From: Undibacterium sp. YM2
Lineage (GTDB): Bacteria; Pseudomonadota; Gammaproteobacteria; Burkholderiales; Burkholderiaceae_D
DNA length: 64,000 bases
Direction: 5' to 3'
Assembly (NCBI RefSeq): GCF_009937975.1
Contig: NZ_AP018441.1
Coordinates: forward strand, 4,154,001-4,218,000
Positions 7,775-16,925 of this stretch are shown in pieces. The stretch's first letter is position 1; each line of letters opens with the position of its first letter. The position numbers and the translations under genes were made by a program. The notes under the pieces are model-generated. The model was not told the origin of the DNA, searched no databases, and saw only the letters and a program-made list of their open reading frames with translations.

Positions 7775-8568
7775 GAAAAATATTTACCAGGTGATTGCCC
7801 AAAATAGCGCTTGAACATCGCAATAAAATTGCTTGGCGTTGCATACCCCAGCGCATCGGCAACCGTCGCCACAGCATCCCCCGCAGCCAGTCGCTCCAAG
7901 GCATGCAAAAGCTGCGCCTGCTGGCACCACTGACCTATACTCATCCCCGTCTCTTGCTGAAAGTGACGGCTCAAAGTTCGCCCGGACATGCAAGCCACAC
8001 GCGCCAGCTCAGGCAGGCTCAGGCTGACACCCGGTTGCGCCAAAATCATCGCGGTCAATTCCCGCAAGCGTAGACTGGCAGGCATCGGTAAATGCAAAGC
8101 CTCGTGCGGTGCCTGACGCAATTCATCCAGCAACACTGCCATCACCGCCTTTTGCTCTCTGCCCAGCTCCTCAAGCACAGACCAGGTGGCAGCGCGCACC
8201 ACCAATGCACGCATCAAATCATTGACGGCAACGACACAAGGCTGTGCAGGCAAAGCCGCACTCGCTGCCGCAGTCAGCAAGACACTCCAGCCGCTCATGG
8301 CCCCGCTAATACGCACGCTATGCGCCTGCTCCGGCGGTATCCAGCCCGCCCTATGTGGTGGCAGCAACCATGAGCCATGCCGCGTGCGCACATATATCAG
8401 GCCACTCTCTACACAAAACACCTGCCCACGTGCATGGCTATGCCAGTCATATTCGCGCGTGCCCAGCAAAAACTGGCTATCGGCTTCAGCCTCTCCCTCG
8501 GTACGCAAGGCGATCAAGTCCGGGCCGTTCAGCCAGTCGCTATAGTCAGGAGCAGTTTTTGATGACAT
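7765..8568 (-). CDS. AraC family transcriptional regulator with cupin-like N-terminus
   Basis: 267 aa. The N-terminal half looks like a cupin-type sensing domain (REYDWHSHARGQV, then LPPHRAGWIPPEQAHSV), and the C-terminal 100 residues hold the two helix-turn-helix units, first LPELARVACMSGRTLSRHF, second VADALGYATPSNFIAMFKRYFG. This arrangement is that of the AraC members with an RmlC-like cupin. It is divergent from the FAD monooxygenase at 8663, whose promoter shares the 8569-8662 gap, so that gene is the natural target. The effector is unknown. Confidence 0.9.
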   Translation of the reverse strand: MSSKTAPDYSDWLNGPDLIALRTEGEAEADSQFLLGTREYDWHSHARGQVFCVESGLIYVRTRHGSWLLPPHRAGWIPPEQAHSVRISGAMSGWSVLLTAAASAALPAQPCVVAVNDLMRALVVRAATWSVLEELGREQKAVMAVLLDELRQAPHEALHLPMPASLRLRELTAMILAQPGVSLSLPELARVACMSGRTLSRHFQQETGMSIGQWCQQAQLLHALERLAAGDAVATVADALGYATPSNFIAMFKRYFGQSPGKYFSQV

Positions 8569-8587
8569 GGCAAGAATTCAGTATTTA

Positions 8588-8608
8588 TTGTCAAAATAAG
8601 CTTATCAA
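8588..8608. promoter_or_regulatory. Candidate operator between araC-type gene and monooxygenase
   Basis: The divergent gap contains the perfect 10-bp palindrome ATAAGCTTAT flanked by TTGTCA on the left and CAAGCAA on the right. This is the only symmetrical site I see between the two divergent genes. Binding by the adjacent regulator is a guess from position. Confidence 0.3.
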
Positions 8609-8662
8609 GCAAACTCTTTTTTGTCCAATAATCACTACATGAGCAACCAGACACTATCAATC

Positions 8663-9871
8663 ATGACTACGTCGCTTCATATTTGCATCATAGGTGCAGG
8701 CCCAGGAGGCCTCTGCCTCGCACAAGGCTTGAGAAAACATGGCATCAGTTTTGAAGTTGTCGAGAAAGACGCAGCCCTCGCCAGCCGCAGCCAGGGCTAC
8801 CGCCTGCGCATAGACCACACAGGCCAGACCGCCCTCGCCGCCTGCCTGCCGGCAGATCTATACGATTATTTCCAGCGTACCTGCGCATTACCTTCAGCAC
8901 AGGTCAATACGCTGAATACCCAGCTAGAAACACTTGCAGACAAATGGGTCAAAGACTGGCGGCTCGACAAAACTGGCACAGACGCCGCACCCGACCTCAA
9001 AGCCGACCGCCTGGCTCTACGCGAAGTCCTGCTCACTGGCCTGCAAGAGCATGTGCACTTCAATAAGAACCTGAGTGACTATACAGAACAAGCCAATGGC
9101 AAAATCCTCGCCCGGTTTGAAGACGGCAGCAACTGCCTGGCAGACATACTCGTCGCAGCCGACGGCATCCATTCCCGCGTACGCGCATTGCGCTTCCCTG
9201 ATCTGACACCACAAGATACAGGTAGCATCTGCATCTACGGCAAGACCGCATACAGCACAAAGATCACAGTGCAAGTCGCGGCAGAATTACAAAACGCCAC
9301 CACCATCATCTTTGCAAATGAAATGGCAGCGGTCATTGACGCTATGAAATTTGACAATGCAAAAAGAAGTAACACAAACTCTGGTCTGATTAGCCCGGTC
9401 AGCAACTATCTCTATTGGGCCTTGATAGGCAAGCGCAGCAGCTTTGGCTTGCAAACCGATCAGCCCTTGCCAGCCACCGGCCTGACCATACGCAACTGCC
9501 TGACTCAAACTACCGCATCATGGGCAACCAAACTACAGACACTGTTCCAGCTAACACCAGCAGAAGCCCTGGCCCTGCTACCAGTCAGAACGGCCCGTAC
9601 CATGCCAGTCTGGGACACTCATCGCATCACCGCCTTAGGCGACGCCAGCCACGCCATGAGTCCCGCCAGCGGCCTCGGGGCCAACTCCGCCCTGTATGAT
9701 GCGGCTGCCCTGGCAAACGCCATCCGGCAAATCCATGCGGGTGCCATCACTATAAAAGATGCCATCAGAAACTACGAGAAACAGGTCAGGCAACACAGCT
9801 TCGCCGCCGTATCAGCATCGCAAGAGGGCAGCACGCAATTATTCGGCAGCGAGGATAGGCCTTCAGACTGA
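8663..9871 (+). CDS. FAD-dependent monooxygenase
   Basis: 402 aa from the ATG at 8663; an ATG at 8639 is also in frame but adds residues ahead of the usual N-terminal beta strand. The protein begins LHICIIGAGPGGLCLAQGL, with dinucleotide-binding GxGxxG at residues 11-16, continues with the FAD-family mid-motif region DILVAADGIHSRVRA, and has the GD motif GDASHAMSPASGLGAN near residue 326. These are the three signatures of flavin aromatic/PHBH-type hydroxylases. The substrate cannot be told from the sequence. It is likely controlled by the divergent AraC regulator. Confidence 0.88.
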   Translation: MTTSLHICIIGAGPGGLCLAQGLRKHGISFEVVEKDAALASRSQGYRLRIDHTGQTALAACLPADLYDYFQRTCALPSAQVNTLNTQLETLADKWVKDWRLDKTGTDAAPDLKADRLALREVLLTGLQEHVHFNKNLSDYTEQANGKILARFEDGSNCLADILVAADGIHSRVRALRFPDLTPQDTGSICIYGKTAYSTKITVQVAAELQNATTIIFANEMAAVIDAMKFDNAKRSNTNSGLISPVSNYLYWALIGKRSSFGLQTDQPLPATGLTIRNCLTQTTASWATKLQTLFQLTPAEALALLPVRTARTMPVWDTHRITALGDASHAMSPASGLGANSALYDAAALANAIRQIHAGAITIKDAIRNYEKQVRQHSFAAVSASQEGSTQLFGSEDRPSD

Positions 9872-9962
9872 CATATCCCGACAAACCAACATCAAGGCCA
9901 ATCCAAGTAAGCCAATCATTTCAACTCTTAAAACAGATATTTTTCTGTGAAAACAGTTTTAA

Positions 9963-10020
9963 CCGCGAGCAATCAGCCCGGACAATGGCTCTCTGCTCGC
10001 GGCTAAAAGCCGCTCCTGCA
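9963..10020. repeat. REP-like palindromic element
   Basis: Contains TCGCGGCTAAAAGCCGCTCC (9997-10016), the same core as the paired elements at 19396-19490. CCGCGAGCA (9963-9971) is the reverse complement of TGCTCGCGG (9994-10002), so the whole forms a larger imperfect hairpin. It sits in the gap between the monooxygenase and the heme operon. Confidence 0.65.
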
Positions 10021-10148
10021 GCGCGGTAAAGCTTTCATTAAAAAGCAGTGGTACTAAGCAATAAACTTGATGCTCCGCTCGTAAGCTCATACCCACAAGA
10101 CCCACCACCCTCCCTCAAAGCCCGCTTATAAAAATATTCCGACCGCAC

Positions 10149-10178
10149 TTGCAACTGAGAATGATTCTCATTTATAAT
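10149..10178 (+). promoter_or_regulatory. Fur box and promoter of the heme operon
   Basis: TGAGAATGATTCTCA (10156-10170) is a perfect 15-bp palindrome matching the Fur-box pattern. It lies between a -35 TTGCAA (10149-10154) and a -10 TATAAT (10173-10178) with an 18-bp spacer, so Fur-Fe(II) would block RNA polymerase when iron is sufficient. The receptor gene starts about 160 bp downstream. The rest of 9872-10336 holds only the REP-like element and this promoter. Confidence 0.88.
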
Positions 10179-10336
10179 AAACTCGATTAAAATATATTAG
10201 TCGTAAAAACTCCCCTTTTTACGATGCTCCCAGCCTCAAGCACGATGCAATGAACGTGCGGGCTATGGAGCTGACCATGATACGCACCAGCCAGTCGCCG
10301 CTAGCCAGTGTCCAATTTTTAAAATTAGGAAACACG

Positions 10337-12535
10337 ATGCTAAGCAAGACGCAAATCGCCCTGGCGCTGGGTATGGCATGGGGCATGGCTCCGGCAACTA
10401 CTTTTGCACAAACTCCAGGCCCGGTTCCACCGACAGAAGCAACTACTCTCAAAGACATTACTGTCACCTCTACGCGTACCGCCAGGACAGTCGATAGTGT
10501 GCCAAATACCGTCACCGTCATCCCTGCATCCAGGATAGAGCAAGAAGGTGGCCGCGACATCAAGGACCTGTTCCGCAATGAACTCGATATCAGTGTACGT
10601 GCTGCCCCTACCCGCTTTACAGCGGCTGGCAGCTCCACTGGTCGTGCTGGTAATGAAGGCATCAATATTCGTGGACTGGAAGGTAACCAGGTCTTGATGC
10701 TGGTTGATGGTACGCGTGTACCGGATAGTTTTTCGTTTGGCGCATTTGCGACAGGCCGTGGTGATTTTCTTGAACTCGATGGCATCAAGGCAGTAGAAAT
10801 TTTGCGAGGCCCTACCTCCACACAGTTCGGTAGCGATGGTCTGGCTGGTGCAGTCAGCTTCCGGACGCTGGACCCGTCTGATTTGCTCAAAAAAGGCCAG
10901 TCTTTTGGTGGCTTCGTACGTTCTGGCTATGGCACAGTCGATCGCTCATGGCGCAATACTGCCGCTATCGCTGGCGACAACGGTAGCTGGCAAGGTTTGC
11001 TGCTGGTCAGTGACCGTCGTGGTCATGAAACAGAAAACCGTGCAGACAATGACGCAAAAAACGTCAACCGCACAAAACCAAATCCAGTAGATTTCAATGC
11101 CCAATACCTGCTGGGTAAGGCAATCTTCAAAATCGATGGCAACCAGCAAATCGAAGCCAGCGTAGAAGCACAAAAACGCACGCAGGATACTGATGTTTAT
11201 TCTGCCCGCGCCATCCCGCCACTGGCATCCACCAGTACCCTGGACCTCGATACCCGCGACAAGGTAGAGCGCAATAAACTCAGCCTAGCACACCGCTATA
11301 GAAACCTGAATTCCAGCTGGTTGCACAATGCCGAGACACGCCTGTACTGGCAAGATGCCAAGGTCAGCCAATACTCTGCCGAAGACAGGAACACCGCTGC
11401 TGACCGCACCCGCGACAACCACTACAACACCAGGATCGTCGGCCTGTCCAACATCATGGAAAGCAATTTCTCCGGTGCAGTTGAACAAAAACTCAGCTAC
11501 GGCTTTGACTGGAACCGCACAGAAGTCACCGGCCTGCGCGATGGCACGGTAGCGCCTTTTGGCGAAACTTTCCCGGCCAAGCCTTTCCCTGATACGACTT
11601 ACACAGTCACAGGCGCCTTCATCCAGGATGAAATCGAAGCAGGCAAGCTGAGCATCATCCCCAGCCTGCGTTATGACCACTACAAACTTGCACCATCGAG
11701 TGCAGGTTACACAGGCGGTGCAGTAGCCACCTTGTCCGACAGTGCAGTCACACCACGCCTGGGCCTGGTATGGCAACTCGACGCTGCCTTTGCACCTTAT
11801 GCACAATTCGCCAAGGGCTTCCGTGCACCTACTCCTGACCAGGTCAATAATGGTTTCACCAACCTGGCATCCGGCTACACCAGCATAGGCAATTCACAAC
11901 TGAAAGCAGAACGTGCTGACAGCTTTGAGATTGGCTTTCGTGGCAGAGTGCAGGGTTTGCGTTATTCCTTCGCCGCATTCGACAATAGCTACAAAGACTT
12001 CATCAGTCAGCAGGTAGTGCGCGGCACTGGCACTGCAATCGACCCGCTGGTATTCCAGTACATCAACCTGGCCAAGGCGCAAATCCGTGGTGCAGAAGCC
12101 CGTGCAGAATTGCAAATCGACAGTAACTGGCAAGCCACTGCTGGTGTCTCCTACACCAAGGGCGACAGCGAAGTTGCCGGCGTAAAAACGCCACTCGACA
12201 CCATCAACCCAATGAAATTCCTGGCAGGCCTGCGCTATGAAACAGCAGCCTGGGGCGCACGTGGGCAATTCCAGCATCATCAAGGCAAGCAGCTCGACAG
12301 AATCGCACCTGCAGCAACAACACAGTTTGCACCAGGTTCTTACCACATCGTTGATCTGGGTGTGTACTGGAGGCCCATGCCAAACCTGATAGTCAATGTC
12401 AACCTCAACAATGTCTTTGATACCAAATACTGGGCCTGGTCTGATGTACGCGGCCTGGCTGATAACACCAACGTCAAAGATGCTTACACCGCCCCTGGCC
12501 GGAATGCCCAGGTATCAGTTCGTTACGACTTTTAA
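10337..12535 (+). CDS. hmuR: TonB-dependent heme/hemoglobin receptor
   Basis: 732 aa. I chose the ATG at 10337 because AGGA precedes it and it starts a clean signal peptide (MLSKTQIALALGMAWGMAP, cleavage after FAQ); the frame is open further upstream. A TonB-box-like LKDITVTSTR comes next, then the plug domain (INIRGLEGNQVLMLVDGTRVPD), then a 22-strand-type barrel ending in the aromatic VSVRYDF. The FRAP motif in AKGFRAPTPDQ is the signature of the heme receptor family. Heme binds at the outer membrane and is pulled in using TonB energy. It heads the heme operon, under the Fur box. Confidence 0.92.
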   Translation: MLSKTQIALALGMAWGMAPATTFAQTPGPVPPTEATTLKDITVTSTRTARTVDSVPNTVTVIPASRIEQEGGRDIKDLFRNELDISVRAAPTRFTAAGSSTGRAGNEGINIRGLEGNQVLMLVDGTRVPDSFSFGAFATGRGDFLELDGIKAVEILRGPTSTQFGSDGLAGAVSFRTLDPSDLLKKGQSFGGFVRSGYGTVDRSWRNTAAIAGDNGSWQGLLLVSDRRGHETENRADNDAKNVNRTKPNPVDFNAQYLLGKAIFKIDGNQQIEASVEAQKRTQDTDVYSARAIPPLASTSTLDLDTRDKVERNKLSLAHRYRNLNSSWLHNAETRLYWQDAKVSQYSAEDRNTAADRTRDNHYNTRIVGLSNIMESNFSGAVEQKLSYGFDWNRTEVTGLRDGTVAPFGETFPAKPFPDTTYTVTGAFIQDEIEAGKLSIIPSLRYDHYKLAPSSAGYTGGAVATLSDSAVTPRLGLVWQLDAAFAPYAQFAKGFRAPTPDQVNNGFTNLASGYTSIGNSQLKAERADSFEIGFRGRVQGLRYSFAAFDNSYKDFISQQVVRGTGTAIDPLVFQYINLAKAQIRGAEARAELQIDSNWQATAGVSYTKGDSEVAGVKTPLDTINPMKFLAGLRYETAAWGARGQFQHHQGKQLDRIAPAATTQFAPGSYHIVDLGVYWRPMPNLIVNVNLNNVFDTKYWAWSDVRGLADNTNVKDAYTAPGRNAQVSVRYDF

Positions 12536-12547
12536 GAAGGAATCGTC

Positions 12548-13660
12548 ATGCCAGCCCAACATTTGAACCCGCAGCAAAATGCTAAAGTACGTGAAGAATT
12601 CGCCAGCATGCGCCGCGAGAAAAAAGCCAGACATCGTGACATCGCAGAAACTTTGGAGATCAGCGAAGGCGAGCTGATCGCCGCCCACGCAGGCACAGCA
12701 GCCATAGAAAGCAACTGCCTGCTGCGTGCCACCTGCCTGCGCGCAGAGTGGCCAGAAATTATCGCCGCGGTAGAAAGCCTGGGCGAAGTCATGGCCCTGA
12801 CACGCAATCCTTCCTGCGTCCATGAAAAAACTGGCAGCTACAGCAAAATTAGTAATAATAATCACATTGGCCTGGTGCTGGCAGGTGAAATCGATTTGCG
12901 GATTTTTTATCAACAATGGGCATTTGGCTTTGCCGTGACAGAGCAAACAGGAAGCGGCGAAGAACGCAGCGAGCAAAAAAGCCTGCAATTCTATGATGCT
13001 ACCGGCACTGCCATCCACAAGATTTTCATCAAGCCACAAAGCAATGTAGAAGCGTATGAAGCCCTGGTCGCCAGCTTTGCCGCTGTTGAACAGCAAACCG
13101 GTATCCAAACAAAAGATGCCGCAGAAAAACTGCTGGAACTGGCTGACAAGGACATCGATGTCACCGGCTTCCGTCAGGCCTGGGCATCCTTGCGTGATAC
13201 TCATGAGTTCTTTGGCCTCATGAAAAAATTTGCCGTGACGCGCACCCAGGCCTTGCGCGTGGCTGATGCCCGGTTTGTCCAACAAATTGATGTCAGCAGC
13301 TGCCAGGATTTATTGCAGGCCGCTGCTGCTGAAGCTGTACCCATCATGGTATTTACCGGCAATGTCGGCATGATACAAATCCATTCCGGCCCGGTCAGCA
13401 AGATTGCCAAAATGGGGCCGTGGGTGAATGTGCTCGACCCACGCTTCAACCTGCATCTTCGTGAAGACCATATCGCCAGTGCATGGGTCGTCAAAAAACC
13501 AACCACAGATGGCCTCGTCACATCACTGGAATTGTTTGATGCCGACGGCGAAACCATCGCCATGTTCTTTGGTGAACGCAAACCCGGCAAGCCAGAACTC
13601 TGCGAATGGCGCGCATTGATCGACAACCTCTTGTCAGAAAGCCAGACATGCGCAGCATAA
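12548..13660 (+). CDS. hmuS: Hemin-degrading/heme-trafficking protein HmuS (HemS/ChuS family)
   Basis: 370 aa, the size of the family, with two homologous halves. The N-terminal LNPQQNAKVREEFASMRRE and MALTRNPSCVHEKTGSY, and the C-terminal WVNVLDPRFNLHLREDHIASAWVVKKPT, are typical of HemS/ChuS/HmuS. These cytoplasmic proteins accept heme from the ABC importer and degrade or store it. It starts 12 bp after the receptor stop with AAGAAGGA upstream, and its end overlaps hmuT by 13 bp. Confidence 0.92.
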   Translation: MPAQHLNPQQNAKVREEFASMRREKKARHRDIAETLEISEGELIAAHAGTAAIESNCLLRATCLRAEWPEIIAAVESLGEVMALTRNPSCVHEKTGSYSKISNNNHIGLVLAGEIDLRIFYQQWAFGFAVTEQTGSGEERSEQKSLQFYDATGTAIHKIFIKPQSNVEAYEALVASFAAVEQQTGIQTKDAAEKLLELADKDIDVTGFRQAWASLRDTHEFFGLMKKFAVTRTQALRVADARFVQQIDVSSCQDLLQAAAAEAVPIMVFTGNVGMIQIHSGPVSKIAKMGPWVNVLDPRFNLHLREDHIASAWVVKKPTTDGLVTSLELFDADGETIAMFFGERKPGKPELCEWRALIDNLLSESQTCAA

Positions 13661-14583
13661 GCCCAACAAATCGCTTGCGCAGGCAGGCATTGATGCAACT
13701 TGCTAGCCTGGCGGGTTTGGCTGGCTCCAGCATGCTGGCACCGTGGGCACAAGCCGCAACCGGCAAAGGCAAGCAGCGCATCATCAGCGTAGGCGGAGCA
13801 ATCACCGAGATCATCTTCGCCCTCAATGCCAGCAATGACCTGGTTGCCGTCGATACCACCTCCAACTTCCCTGAGAGCGTGCAAAAACTGCCTAACGTCG
13901 GTTATGCCCGCGCCCTGTCGGCAGAAGGTGTACTGGCCCTGGCCCCTACCCAGATCATCGCCAGCGAAGATGCAGGCCCGCCTGCCGTGATACGCCAGTT
14001 GACATCCTCCGGCATACCACTGGCGGTCTTGCCTGCGCATCACAAGTTTGAAGGCGTGCTCGACCGCATCAAGCAGATTGGTGAACTGACTGGCACACAA
14101 GCCCAGGCAGCTACCCTGATGCAGAGCCTGCAGCAGGAATGGACCAGGGTCCGCATGCCAATAGAGCAGCGCAAGGGCAAAGGCCCCAAAGCCGTATTCA
14201 TTCTCGCTCATGCACCTAACCAGATCATGGTGGCAGGTCGTGAAACCGCTGCCCATGCCGTGCTTGAATATGCAGGTGCCAGCAATGCCTTGACTGCGGC
14301 CAATGGTGGCAATGGCAGCAGCGGTTTCAGTGGCTACAAGCCTTTGACACCAGAAGCCATGATCGCCGCCCAGCCTGACATCATCCTCGTGACTGACCAG
14401 GGCCTGAAAGCCTCAGGCGGCATAGAGTCTGTGTTGAAATTGCAGGGTGTGGAACAAACACCGGCAGGCCGCAAGCGCCGCATACTGTCACAAGAAGCCA
14501 TGCTCATGCTGGGCTTTGGGCCGCGTCTGCCGTCGGCGATCAGCCAGCTTGACAGTGCCATCATCAAGGCCATGCAGGCATGA
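13648..14583 (+). CDS. hmuT: Heme ABC transporter periplasmic binding protein
   Basis: 311 aa from the ATG at 13648, which overlaps the end of hmuS. The N-terminus is a signal peptide with a paired arginine (RLRRQALMQLASLAGLAG), possibly for Tat export, with cleavage near AQA. The mature part has the cluster A-2 binding fold: IISVGGAITEIIFALNASNDLVAVD and VGYARALSAEG, where the Tyr corresponds to the heme-ligand Tyr of ShuT/PhuT. It hands heme to HmuUV. Its last four bases form an ATGA overlap with hmuU. Confidence 0.92.
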   Translation: MRSISPTNRLRRQALMQLASLAGLAGSSMLAPWAQAATGKGKQRIISVGGAITEIIFALNASNDLVAVDTTSNFPESVQKLPNVGYARALSAEGVLALAPTQIIASEDAGPPAVIRQLTSSGIPLAVLPAHHKFEGVLDRIKQIGELTGTQAQAATLMQSLQQEWTRVRMPIEQRKGKGPKAVFILAHAPNQIMVAGRETAAHAVLEYAGASNALTAANGGNGSSGFSGYKPLTPEAMIAAQPDIILVTDQGLKASGGIESVLKLQGVEQTPAGRKRRILSQEAMLMLGFGPRLPSAISQLDSAIIKAMQA

Positions 14584-15665
14584 AAGCCTCGGTAACTGTG
14601 TCTGGTGAATTGCCACCAAGTTTGCAGGCAAAGCTTTTGCAAAGCGGCAGGCCTGGCCTGCTGCTGGTGCTGGGTATCTCCCTGCTTGCCGCTTTGCTAC
14701 TGAGTGTGCAATTCGGTGCCGTGCCTGTCGCATTGCAAGACTGGCTGACCCTGCTAGACTTCAGCGACGACCAGACTTTGACAGGCAGCAGCTATGTCTT
14801 GTGGAATATCCGCCTGCCGCGTGCCCTGTTTGCCGTGCTGGTGGGTGCTGCACTCGGCATGTCAGGTGCATTGACGCAAGGCTTGTTCCGCAACCCGCTG
14901 GCAGATCCCAATTTGCTGGGCATTACTGCCGGTGCGGCTGCGGCTGCGGGTTTGAGTATCGTTGTCCTGTCAGGCATGCACTTGCCTATTCCCATGTCAT
15001 GGCGTATGTGGATCTTGCCGGTCACTGCGTTCAGCGGCGCACTGCTGGTTTGCTTTGCACTTGATCGTGTGGCGCGCTGGATTTCACCTGGTTCCATCGT
15101 TGGCCTGCTATTGACAGGTATTGCTTTGAATGCCCTGAGCGCTGCCGTACTGGGTCTGTGCACTTACCTTGCAACGGACGAACAATTGCGCAACCTGAGT
15201 TTCTGGACCCTGGGTTCCCTGGCAGGTGCGAGTTGGCTGGCTGCTAGCTTGCTATTGATGTTGCTGTTGCCAGCTTGGTGGTGGGTCAGGCGCATGATCA
15301 GCGCCATGAATGCCCTGGCCCTGGGCGAAGCTGCGGCTGCCCATGTCGGCATCGATGTACGCCGCCTGCGCAGCCAGGTCATTGTACTGGTCGCGGTACT
15401 GACCGGGTTTGCGGTAGCCTGGTGTGGCATGATAGGCTTCATCAGCCTGGTTGCACCACATCTGGTGCGCACCATGGGTGGGCCAGATCAAAGACAGGTG
15501 ATACCACGCTCCATGCTCATGGGTGGTTTTCTCTTGCTGCTGGCCGACACCGTGGCACGTTGCATCGCCATCCCGGCTGAAGTGCCAGTGGGTATTTTCA
15601 CGGCCCTGCTGGGCAGCCCTTTCTTCCTGATCCTGCTGCGTAATGCACGTAGTCGTTTAGCCTGA
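14580..15665 (+). CDS. hmuU: Heme ABC transporter permease
   Basis: 361 aa, FecCD/BtuC-type permease with about ten membrane helices. Conserved segments include RLPRALFAVLVGAALGMSGALTQGLFRNPLADPNLLGITAGA near residues 80-120 (split by helices) and the coupling-helix region ALGEAAAAHVGIDVRRLR. It forms the dimeric inner-membrane channel for heme. The start overlaps hmuT by 4 bp, and hmuV follows 14 bp downstream. Confidence 0.93.
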   Translation: MKASVTVSGELPPSLQAKLLQSGRPGLLLVLGISLLAALLLSVQFGAVPVALQDWLTLLDFSDDQTLTGSSYVLWNIRLPRALFAVLVGAALGMSGALTQGLFRNPLADPNLLGITAGAAAAAGLSIVVLSGMHLPIPMSWRMWILPVTAFSGALLVCFALDRVARWISPGSIVGLLLTGIALNALSAAVLGLCTYLATDEQLRNLSFWTLGSLAGASWLAASLLLMLLLPAWWWVRRMISAMNALALGEAAAAHVGIDVRRLRSQVIVLVAVLTGFAVAWCGMIGFISLVAPHLVRTMGGPDQRQVIPRSMLMGGFLLLLADTVARCIAIPAEVPVGIFTALLGSPFFLILLRNARSRLA

Positions 15666-15679
15666 ATAGGCTACATATC

Positions 15680-16495
15680 ATGTTAATGAAAACCACCACA
15701 CAACAGGGTTTGCTTCAGCTTGACGCCGTCTGCGCCAGGCTGGGCAAGAAAGATTTTGGGCCCTTTAATATCAGCATAGGCAAGGCAGAAAAAGTCGCCA
15801 TACTCGGCCCCAGCGGTGCAGGTAAATCCACGCTACTGAAACTGCTGTCCCGTGAATTGAAAACCAGCAGCGGCGACATCACTTTTCAGTCACGCCCGCT
15901 GGCAAGCTGGTCCTTGATGGAACTCAGCCGCCTGCGCGCCGTCCTGCCGCAAAACAGTGATGTGGCCTTTGGTCTGGAGACTGATCTGGTCATCAGCCTG
16001 GGTCGTGTCAGCCGTGCGCATGATCCTGATCTGGCAAACATAGTCAGGCAAGCAGCGGCCATGGCCCATGCAGCCCATTTGCTGGGCCGTCGCTTTGACA
16101 GCCTCTCTGGCGGCGAACAGGCACGCATACAACTGGCGCGCATCTTTGCCCAGTTGTGGGACCAGCGAGACGGCCTGATACTTGTCGATGAACCGCTGGC
16201 AGCACTCGACCCCGGCCTGCAATTTGACCTGCTCGCCAGCCTCGAAGAATATGCGACAGAACGCCAGCATGCCATCGTCGCCATCCTGCATGACATCAAC
16301 CATGCGATGCAGGCGTTCGAACGTCTGCTGTTAGTAAAAAATGGCCAGCTCGTTGCTGATATCGCCAGCAACCGCGAAGCAGTACCAGCGCTGGAAGACT
16401 TATACAATATTGCTCTGACTTGCATGCACAATGAAGAAGGTGATTTGCTGGTCACCCCCTTGCGCGCTTCATCCCGCGCCAGGAAAAGCGCATAG
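15680..16495 (+). CDS. hmuV: Heme ABC transporter ATP-binding protein
   Basis: 271 aa (an ATG two codons later is equally possible). Walker A GPSGAGKST, ABC signature LSGGEQARIQLARI, Walker B LILVDEP and the switch His in ILHDINHAM are all present. The family pattern is that of heme/iron-chelate importers. It powers HmuU from the cytoplasmic face. It ends 37 bp before the glyoxalase-like gene, in the same direction. Confidence 0.93.
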   Translation: MLMKTTTQQGLLQLDAVCARLGKKDFGPFNISIGKAEKVAILGPSGAGKSTLLKLLSRELKTSSGDITFQSRPLASWSLMELSRLRAVLPQNSDVAFGLETDLVISLGRVSRAHDPDLANIVRQAAAMAHAAHLLGRRFDSLSGGEQARIQLARIFAQLWDQRDGLILVDEPLAALDPGLQFDLLASLEEYATERQHAIVAILHDINHAMQAFERLLLVKNGQLVADIASNREAVPALEDLYNIALTCMHNEEGDLLVTPLRASSRARKSA

Positions 16496-16532
16496 CAAAC
16501 CATATTGCCGATTATTGCCGATAAGAGAGATC

Positions 16533-16925
16533 ATGCAAAAACCAAAGATGCAAGAAATCAAGGCCTTTGTGCCTGCTAAAAATTTTGAAACATCCCAGGC
16601 CTTTTATCAAGACCTGGGCTTTGAAGTCGTCTTTAGTGAAGATGGCATTGCCCATCTCAAATATGCACAATGCAGCTTCATGCTGCAAGAGTTCTATGTC
16701 GCTGATCACACCAATAATTTCATGATGCATATCCTGGTAGATGATGTCGGCATCTGGCACGAGTTCATCGTCTCATCCGGCATTGCAGAAAAATACCAGG
16801 TGCGCCTCACCCCAGTCGTTGAACAGCCTTATGGCATGCGCGACTTCACACTCACGGACCCTAGCGGCGTCCTGTGGTTCATAGGCCAGGAAATTGACAC
16901 AAGGGATACATGTAGCAATGCGTAA
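16533..16925 (+). CDS. Glyoxalase/bleomycin-resistance-like (VOC fold) protein
   Basis: 130 aa from the ATG at 16533, preceded by AAGAGAGA. One VOC-type beta-alpha-beta repeat pair can be seen: EIKAFVPAKNFETSQAFYQDLGFEV at the start and MRDFTLTDPSGVLWFIGQ at the end. Members of this fold bind metals or small ligands, with widely varied functions. Its place within the Fur-controlled heme operon, overlapping chaN by 8 bp, suggests a part in heme or iron handling, but that is inference. Confidence 0.75.
   Translation: MQKPKMQEIKAFVPAKNFETSQAFYQDLGFEVVFSEDGIAHLKYAQCSFMLQEFYVADHTNNFMMHILVDDVGIWHEFIVSSGIAEKYQVRLTPVVEQPYGMRDFTLTDPSGVLWFIGQEIDTRDTCSNA

Noticed and set aside
13201..14256. Long antisense frame (351 codons) on the minus strand across hmuS and hmuT
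   Set aside because: The opposite strand has two well-conserved genes; the antisense product is Cys/Gly-rich with no motif. Shadow of codon bias.
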